64,000 nt of DNA from contig PUQB01000065.1 in the NCBI GenBank assembly GCA_003024785.1, positions 587,745 to 651,744 on the forward strand. The letters run 5' to 3'. The notes under the pieces are model-generated. The model had not been told where the DNA came from and ran no database searches. It saw only the letters and a list, made by a program, of their open reading frames with translations. A program made the translations under genes and the position numbers. This DNA is from Selaginella tamariscina (taxonomy: Eukaryota; Streptophyta; Lycopodiopsida; Selaginellales; Selaginellaceae). Shown in pieces: positions 58,001 through 64,000 of this stretch (position 1 is its first letter; the number at the start of each line of letters is the position of its first letter).

Positions 58001-59507
58001 TGTGTGTGTGTGTAAGAATTCATGCCTAGATATAAAAAGAATCTCATAAGCAATTAGACGTCTGTTCAGTATTACCTGCTGCTCTGGGTTTTGATAGGGA
58101 CTCCAGTCAACAATCGTCTTCCTGTTTCTATCCCAATCTTCCTGCCTCCCTCTTATGACCGGGGTAAGGCCCCCCTTATCCAGAACTTCGTAATCTAGCT
58201 GCATTGTTTATTTAAAATAGAAGGGGTTACAGTCTAATCAGTCCATATATGTGTGTATGAGTCGTATGCATACACCCATACGCATTCGAATACGTGAAAG
58301 GCGTCGTATATGTCAGTCACCATACATACGCACAACGCACTCCATAAAGCGGTGACTGCTTACCATGGGAACGATTATATCTTGTTGGCTTGTCTTCATA
58401 AGAAACGTATATGACAACAGTCCAATGCTCCGAGTGGACCTTTGTACATTAAACAAGTTGGTATATCAAAACACAAAGATGAATTAAATTAATAAGAAAT
58501 CTTGACATGCATACTCACCTTTCGCCTGCTTTTCCAATTGACTTCGAGAAAACGATGACATCTGCACCAAGCCGCATGGTGCTTGTCTTAAAACCATTTC
58601 CATCTAGAAACCCCAAGTTTAAACAATTAAGCAAGGCTCAAAAAATACGTCTAAGCTACTACAATGTGTGTAATACCAATGCATGTGGCTTAATACACAT
58701 ATTCAACATACATTGCCCGATGGTGTTCGCGACTTTGGACTTTTCCGAGTAACCAAAAGACATGCATTGTCTCATACGCTGCATTGTCATTCCACCCCCG
58801 TCATCTGGAAGAAAAGGACTAGAGAACTTAAATATATATTTACGGTACACACCTTCAATCAGAAGCATTGGACTCCCATCTCTGGGATTCGAGATGACAT
58901 CGACATGGACGTAAGTAGCTCCGTTGTTCGCCTGTTTCAAAGATGAGTAAAAACACAAACACCCCTTATACAAAACAGTACCTCATCTAGCGCATTATCC
59001 AATAGCTCGGCAAAGGCTGCACAATCAGTATTACTTTCTGCAACTTTATATATATTATATATACACTAACCTCCGAGAGCCCATTTGTGACTAGTAGCGT
59101 TAGAGTGTAAGAACTTCGGATGCACTCGGACATGGTCCATCCCGACGCCTAGTAATCAAAATACAAATTTTGATATTGTATGGATAGTATAGTCCGTATA
59201 TTTTATACTAGCCGTACGAACCTGCTGCTGTTTGATTATCTGTTTGCGTTTCCACATCGCCGGCTTTCCAGAACTGCCTAGTGATGGAATCAGAGGCATC
59301 GGCGGGCGCGGCTACTTGCGCCTCGAGCCGATCCTCAATGTAATCAAGAAAATCCGGTGCAACCTCCGGCTTTGGCTTTTTTAACCGCGGCATTTCGACG
59401 CCTTGCCCGGACGCCCTCTTTCTTGCTATTTCAACGATTTCTTCATCCACATTGTGAGCGCTTGACCGATCCGTCCTCCTCGGACTCGCGGCTTGCATTT
59501 CCGCCAT
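55064..59507 (-). CDS. MORC-family GHKL ATPase (plant MORC, full length)
   Basis: About 21 exons on the minus strand from ATG 59,507 to TAA 55,064-55,066. The GHKL ATPase shows VHPKFLHSNATSHKWALGG, FAELLDNALDE (Mg-binding Asn; motif I), DDGGGMTMQRMRQCMSFGYS (motif II and the following SFGYS), NGFKTSTMRLGADVIVFS and SIGKAGER. The S5-like part reads GFNVYHKNRLIK and PFWRLLNVASSMGRGVV, then LEANFVEPAHDKQGFERTSV. A Lys/Ser/Glu-rich linker at about 56,050-56,650 (KRKEAPVDDE, PSSSSEEENEVTEAEDG) may hold nuclear localisation signals. The C-terminal coiled coil (55,064-55,650) matches the gene fragment at 1-1,513. Plant MORCs (AtMORC1/CRT1, AtMORC6/DMS11) condense heterochromatin and silence transposons downstream of RNA-directed DNA methylation, and some affect immunity. 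No frame break was found. Confidence 0.92.
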
Positions 59508-59516
59508 ACTTACCAC

Positions 59517-61129
59517 AGATTTTATACTGATTGGAAGAAATATTCACCGATTTCCTGTGTTCTTGATCTTTGTCTTCCTGCAGGCGAGTAAAGAGGATGA
59601 GAACAAGCCTACCCGGAGAAGGCAACAGAGAAAAGACGGACCTTGCGCGCCAAGCCACACTCTCCAAACAAAACCTAGAATTAAACGGAACTAATGAACC
59701 ACGTCAAGTTAAGAACATTTTTACAACTTCAGAATATTCCGTCAAGTTAACCTGCCTACCTGAAAGGGATATTTTGGGTCATTAAATTCTTTTTACTATA
59801 CTCTATTTTATAATGCTTTCATAAGCCCACAGAAAACTCTTAACAGAGCAATTTATACTTTTTAACAAGGTAAATGTTCTAATATCGAATTTAGGATATT
59901 CTTGGAATATTTTAATAAGATAAATGGCACTTAGGATCCAATGGACAATTTACAATACCTATCTTAGTAAAGTAAATGTCTTAACATTGAATTAAACTAT
60001 AAATCTAATTTTTACCAGGCAAGTTACTTAAACCAACTAGTGAACCATATGTAACGTAAACATAGAATTCAAACAACAAACTATAATTGATATGAATATT
60101 ATCCTCAGATAAGTTATGCTCCAATTCTTATATAAAGTAGTATAGAGGATTAAATTGGGTTGTTTTTTCTTGTTTTTATTGCATATACACAATATTCAAA
60201 CAATTTGATAGATATAACAGTAAATAAAAGAAATTTTATAATAATCATTTCTCAAAACCTTACCTGTCAAACTGAACCCTAATTAACAACCTAAACAACA
60301 AAGTTGTTGTAACCTGAATATAAATAAAATAGGATGTTGAAGATGAATGGCTAAGATTGTGCCACTTAGATTGCATGCTATTTTAGGTTCTCAAGTTTAA
60401 AATTTATTTACAAAAAGTAACTTTCTGTTTTGACTAGCCTGAATGTTTATTTGAGGATCCTCATGCAACCAAAACACTAAAAATAATTGTTATGAGCCAC
60501 CAAAATGTTGATACATATATATTAATATTAAAATATTTCCTTATGGTCCAAAATCAAATTAAGAACTAAAGGTTTAAATTCAGATCCAAAATCAAAAATT
60601 TATATTCAGATCCAAACTAGAAATAAATTTCACCAAAGGCCTTAATTCAAATTTAAAATTAGAAGTCCAAATTTAGATCTAAAATTAAAATCTAAATTCA
60701 AATTATAAAGGGCTAAGGTTAGGGTTTCAATATTGTGGTTCAACACAATTTATTGGTCAATCTCTTGTAACCATATCTTTTTCTTTCCTTTTTTATTAAA
60801 AGATTTGTTTATAGTCTCGATTTTAATAGTTTTAACTAGAATCTTTCATACTAATTGTGTTTTAATTTAGGATAATAACTAAAATCACTCAGCAAAATTA
60901 TGTATGCATGTTTAGAAAGTTTATAACAAGAGAATCAGTGGCTAACAAGTTAAAATCAATGATTGATTTCGGAAATACATAAGCTTATAAGGATTAAAGA
61001 ATGGTAGTATTAGAAGGGTCAACAGTTGATACAACAAGTGGCCACATAATATATTCAATTATTACAATGCAAGCTTTCAATCTCAACTTCATTTTATCTT
61101 CGAGTTTGTAAGTTATTTGTGACACAAGC
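59517..61129. other. AT-rich intergenic stretch
   Basis: Upstream of MORC. No gene, TIR or LTR is seen beyond the first 250 bp, which probably hold the MORC promoter and leader. Confidence 0.6.
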
Positions 61130-61560
61130 TAAACTTTGTATCACTAGGACATCGACTTTGTTAGACTTTGGAGCCAATGCTTGTTTATGAATTGCACCTT
61201 TGCATGTCAACACTATATTTCCTTAAAGAAGTTCTCATGCCAAATCCCAACATAGGGCATTAGGTGTTGTTGTTGAGAAATCTAAGACATCAAGTGACCT
61301 CGGGAGATACTTCTTACAGGATCTCCTTCAACATAATCAGTAGTCTTGAGTATTTAGTTATCCTTAGTACACCGTGGTTTGAAATGCACAATTTGATTGT
61401 CGACTGGTGCAAGTGATGTTTCAAAGGAGGTAAAAGTTTTAAACTCTCCAAACCAACTTTAAAAGTCCATATGATTTTGTGCAATCTCATTAAATGAATT
61501 TATCCAAAAAGGTAAATGGGATCATTTATCAGTTTTTGTTATTCAACTCAAGCATAGTTA
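61130..61560 (+). mobile_element. Gypsy protease-region fragment
   Basis: The plus-strand sequence parallels 35,700-36,050 (retroviral-type protease and the following TPWFEMHNLIVDW-like motif). It is short and old, has several breaks, and shows no ends. Confidence 0.6.
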
Positions 61561-61591
61561 TGAACATGGTCGGGATCCCAGTTCACCGTGT

Positions 61592-61688
61592 TTCATGAAC
61601 ACAGCCATGGGTCGTGATCCCACGACTTTGTTCATGAATAGTATATACTGTTCCAGTTGTGGTTGCGGGGATCACGGCCTGTGTTCAT
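61592..61688. repeat. Foldback sequence with two alternative hairpins
   Basis: TTCATGAACA (61,592-61,601) pairs perfectly with 61,629-61,638. ATGAACACAG (61,595-61,604) pairs perfectly with 61,679-61,688, and GTCGTGATCCC (61,611-61,621) pairs 10 of 11 with 61,668-61,678. The two foldings exclude each other. Confidence 0.75.
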
Positions 61689-61770
61689 AACACCAACTTA
61701 GGGCGCACGCAACAATCTAGGGTGCACCATATCTCGACTCCATCTCCTCCAAGCTCTCAATCTTACTCAC

Positions 61771-62329
61771 TGTCAAGTCACGATCTAGGAACCAGGAAGA
61801 TAGCAGGATTTCAAGAACAGGAAGGCTTAACTCAGGCAGGACCGAGAACAGGATAGGAACTAGGAACAGGAACATGACGGATCCAGGAGCAAGACAGGAT
61901 TAGGATAGGATCCGGGAGCAAGACAGAAAGGCGTAGGACATGATCCAAGAACAAGACGGAAACAGGACAGGATTTGGGAACAAGACAGGAGCAGGACAGG
62001 AAACAAGACAAGAACAAGTCAAGACAAGATTGATCATAGTAAGACTGGTGTTGATAGTAACTGATTATACAACAATTAGGTCAGAGCTTTTATGCTCACA
62101 ACTCCAAGAGCTAATCTAAGCATGAGTGCTAAAAGTGGTTGCATGCATGCAAAGTGACTGCATGCATGCAGAGGCTAAGATGAGTCCACATGTCTCTTAT
62201 CCTAGGCATATCTTGTGGCATATCCTGTAGGAATATCCTGCAACCGTATCCTGTGTCCGGAATCCTGTAGGAATATCCTGTAGGAACAACCTGTATCCAG
62301 AATCCTGTATCCTGTATCGGGTCGTGATA
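61771..62329 (-). repeat. LTR of the partial Gypsy copy
   Basis: It aligns over its whole length with the LTRs at 17,891 and 23,438, including the purine-rich tandem units, the CATGCATG motifs and the CCTGTA-rich end. Confidence 0.85.
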
Positions 62330-64000
62330 ACACTTCCTCCCTAAAGACGAGTTCCACGAGTCTTGAGACTGGTTTAGCAGATAATGCCGATGGAAGGCAG
62401 CAACCTTGGAAGAAGCATGGAGTAAGTTGGATGCAGGTTCCAAGTGCGATCAGTAGGCAAATAACCTTTCCAATCCACCAAGTATTGGAGTTGGCGGTGA
62501 TGAAGACAAGAATCAAGGATGGCTGCAACTTCGTACTCAGGTTCAGTGTCAATGACACAGGAGGGGAGGAGAAGAAACACACTGGAAGAGAAGAAGGATG
62601 ATACGGCTCCAACAAGGAGGTGTGAAACACAGGATGAAGTTTCACCGTAGATGGTAACTCGAGTCGGAAAGCTACAGGATTTACCTCCGCCACAATCCTG
62701 TAAGGGCCCAATCGTTGAAAATCCAACTTAGAAGAAGGCCTGTTGGTGCGAATGTGTCGACGAAGAAGCCACACGAGATCACCAATCTTGTATGCAGGTG
62801 CCGGCTGATGGTGAGCATCAGCATGATGCTTGTATCGTTCCTGTGCCTGCTGAAGATGAACCTGGAGATCATCCTGTACCTGACGAAGATGCTGGAGACG
62901 ATCCTGTACTGCAGGAGCGGAAGAAGGAGAAGCGGGAGGAGCAAAGTCAAAACGTGGATGGTGGCTGTAAGAGCAAAGAAAGGTGTCTGTCCTGTAGATG
63001 CGTGAATGGAGTTGTTGTAGGCAAACTCCGCCATTGGAAGAAGGTCCAACCAGTTGTCCTGCTGGTAACTGATGAAGCAACGAAGATACTGTTCCAAGGT
63101 CTGAATTGTGCGTTCGGACTGCCCATCAGTTTGCGATGATATCCTGAAGAAAGATCCGCTTTAACCTGTAACTCCGAAGAAGCTCTCGCCAAAACTTGGA
63201 CATGAATTGTGGACCTCGATCGGAAACAATGCTCTCAGGAAGACCATATGTCGGAACACTTCACGGATCACCAACTCAGCAGTTGTCTGACCTGTAGCTG
63301 TCTTGTTGCAGGGTAGAAATGAGCCTGCTTAGTGAAACGGTCAACCACCACAAGAATTGCATCGAATCCACGAGAAGGAGGAAGATCTGTGAGGAAATCC
63401 ATAGAAATGGATCTCCAAGGAGCAGAAGGAAAGGAAGAGGACGAGAAGACCAGAGGGTGCATGATGAGGCATCTTCGACTTATTACAAGTGTCACAGCTC
63501 CGTACAAATCTTTCCACAAAACCTCGCAACCCAGGCCACCAATAGTTGCGAGTCACCAATTCCACTGTCTTGGCCACACCAAAATGTCCTGTAGCCGGGG
63601 TATCATGACAATCCTGTACCACATGAGTCTGGAAATACCAAGGAACGTACAGGAGACCTTCCGGTACAGAGTCCATCCTGTATGGCAACAACTTGTAGTC
63701 TGAACGGGAACTGTAGGAAGAGGAACTTGCAATGTCAGGATGAATGTGTGAGAATACATTCTTTGCCAAGTCGTCTGTAGCCAACTGCAAACGGATGTCC
63801 TGTAGGAGTGTTAAATTTGCTGGAGCCTGATGAACCTGTAGTGCCGCAAGCCGGAAACGATCAGGACCCAACAACACTTGTCTTTGACAGTCATATGCTC
63901 GCCTGGGATCGGTGCAAGGTAAGAGCACCTAAACAATGGCGTCTGCCTTGCCATTCCGAAAAACCAGGCCTGTAGACGATGACGAAATCAAAACGTGATA
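61771..64000 (-). mobile_element. Second partial copy of the 17.9-kb chromodomain Gypsy family (runs off window)
   Basis: It starts with an LTR (61,771-62,329) whose sequence follows 17,891-18,433, then the chromodomain at about 62,400-62,560, then integrase at about 62,650-63,900, in the same order and orientation as 18,470-20,050. The rest lies beyond the window. It is broken, with roughly ten or more interruptions in the visible part, and somewhat more diverged than the 17,891-23,981 copy. No target duplication can be checked. Confidence 0.88.

Noticed and set aside
62202-63080. 292-codon minus-strand ORF as a host gene
   Set aside because: It is part of the Gypsy integrase and chromodomain region and matches the copy at 18.5-19.3 kb.
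1-64000. tRNA, rRNA or snoRNA genes
   Set aside because: I looked for tRNA A/B-box-like and cloverleaf signatures and saw none convincing; a tRNAscan run would be decisive.

Overview
The window reads as nuclear DNA of a land plant. The evidence is a chloroplast-type SRP54, an AUX1/LAX-type permease, PLS-type pentatricopeptide (PPR) proteins, a plastid lipocalin and a plant-type MORC ATPase. Introns are short (mostly about 50-120 bp) and rich in GT/CA and CT tracts, and intron-poor PPR genes sit beside Copia, Gypsy and PIF/Harbinger elements. This combination resembles the lycophyte Selaginella; that assignment is inference, not a database match.

Layout. 1-1513 is the 3' end of a MORC-like gene (plus strand). 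1.5-8 kb is AT-rich DNA holding old Gypsy fragments. 8-12.6 kb is a small gene island: a decayed PPR gene (plus) meets an intact 612-aa PPR gene (minus) tail to tail, and a plastid lipocalin gene lies just upstream of the latter. 12.87-14.09 kb is a PIF/Harbinger DNA transposon with terminal inverted repeats and a TAA target duplication. 14.86-15.0 kb is an orphan transit-peptide-like ORF. 15-40 kb is a transposon nest: a Copia element split by a chromodomain Gypsy element with both LTRs and a 5-bp target duplication (17,891-23,981), then older Gypsy fossils in both orientations separated by very AT-rich DNA.

40-59.5 kb is the main gene-rich block: a 12-cysteine secreted peptide, an AUX1/LAX-like carrier (minus), an aldo-keto reductase relic (minus), an AVT1-like amino-acid transporter (plus), a leucine-rich-repeat protein (plus), a BTB/KCTD-like protein (minus), cpSRP54 (plus) and a full MORC ATPase (minus). 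59.5-64 kb returns to AT-rich DNA, a Gypsy fragment, a foldback sequence and a third copy of the 17.9-kb Gypsy family that runs off the window.

The genes do not form an operon-like pathway; they are separate nuclear genes, some sharing short divergent promoters (AKR/AVT1, KCTD/cpSRP54). Several otherwise well-preserved host genes (lipocalin, AKR, AVT1, cpSRP54) carry one to three single- or double-base shifts, so either the locus is decaying or the assembly has indel errors. The most unusual signals are an intronic foldback whose loop is antisense to the next 3' splice site (48.17-48.35 kb), strong enrichment of the hexamer CCTGTA/TACAGG across one Gypsy family, and the unrecognised 12-Cys peptide gene.
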